From assembly GCA_023434535.1 (NCBI GenBank), contig JAEYSR010000009.1:1-5386 (forward strand): a stretch of 5,386 nucleotides of DNA, given 5' to 3'. Positions 5,234-5,386 of the stretch are shown here, in pieces. Numbering within the stretch: the stretch's first letter is position 1; every line of letters begins with the position of its first letter. The notes beneath the pieces were generated by a model. That model saw only the letters and a program-made list of their open reading frames with translations, was not told the DNA's origin and ran no database searches. Origin of the DNA: Actinomycetes bacterium (GTDB lineage: Bacteria; Actinomycetota; Acidimicrobiia; Acidimicrobiales; Microtrichaceae). Made by a program: the position numbers and the translations under genes.

Positions 5234-5386
5234 TCAGCGCAGGGCACTGAGCACCCGACCCCAGTACCCAGCTTCACCAGCATCTGTGAGCTCGATCGAC
5301 TGGCCGGTCGGAATCGAGGCCCACCGCGAGCCGGGACCTGACACGCGCACCAGGTCGATGTTCTCGGCATGCGAGTGCAGCACGGT
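5234..5386 (-). CDS. C-terminal end of an unrecognised protein (5' end outside window)
   Basis: From the right edge the minus strand is open for 50 codons to a TGA at 5236-5234, in phase with the window edge. The codons carry G/C in most third positions and the residues look natural: Leu-His-Ser-His-Ala-Glu-Asn-Ile-Asp-Leu-Val-Arg-Val, then a Gly-Pro-Gly turn, Trp-Ala-Ser-Ile-Pro-Thr-Gly, and a final helix Tyr-Trp-Gly-Arg-Val-Leu-Ser-Ala-Leu-Arg. There is no membrane segment or known motif in this piece. It is co-directional with the NTF2-like gene and ends 42 bases before its preferred start, so it is probably the preceding gene of the same operon. Function is unknown. Confidence 0.65.
   Translation of the reverse strand, partial: TVLHSHAENIDLVRVSGPGSRWASIPTGQSIELTDAGEAGYWGRVLSALR

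Noticed and set aside
1..5386. CRISPR array, insertion sequence or transposase
   Set aside because: No regularly spaced direct repeats, terminal inverted repeats with target duplications, or transposase-like residues were seen on either strand.

Overview
The window is GC-rich bacterial DNA with strong G/C bias at third codon positions, GTG starts and Gly/Ala/Pro/Ser/Thr-rich membrane-anchored proteins. This suits a high-GC actinobacterium. The kinase remnant resembles Ser/Thr kinases common in Acidimicrobiia and related actinobacteria, but that placement is an inference. No mobile element, tRNA, rRNA or CRISPR array was found.

Layout. The left 1.1 kb is read on the plus strand: the C-terminal end of an unrecognised protein (to 376), a 330-base stretch without a convincing gene but with one perfect hairpin (377-706), and a small predicted lipoprotein (707-1117). 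Everything from 1196 to the right edge is read on the minus strand and converges on the lipoprotein gene. In transcription order this strand carries: the C-terminal end of an unknown protein (5386-5234); a membrane-anchored protein with an NTF2-like extracellular domain (5191-4493); a structured 90-base spacer; two small membrane proteins of the same architecture, each ending in a Pro/Ala-rich tail with a terminal Trp-Trp motif (4402-3821 and 3783-3031); a probable broken small gene (about 3005-2636); a membrane-anchored protein with a discoidin-like, NADase-type glycan-binding domain (2643-1831); and a Ser/Thr protein kinase pseudogene (1778-1196).

How the genes may work together. The minus-strand genes are closely spaced and co-directional and look like one operon. 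Positive-inside rules suggest that the NTF2-like and glycan-binding domains face outward, while the two Pro/Ala-tailed proteins have their domains and tails in the cytoplasm. With a kinase at the distal end, the set resembles an envelope-associated signalling module. The kinase has lost its catalytic loop and most of its C-lobe and lies in three reading frames, so any such module has lost this enzyme here. Most of these proteins have no assigned function, and the functional link is inference from gene order and topology.
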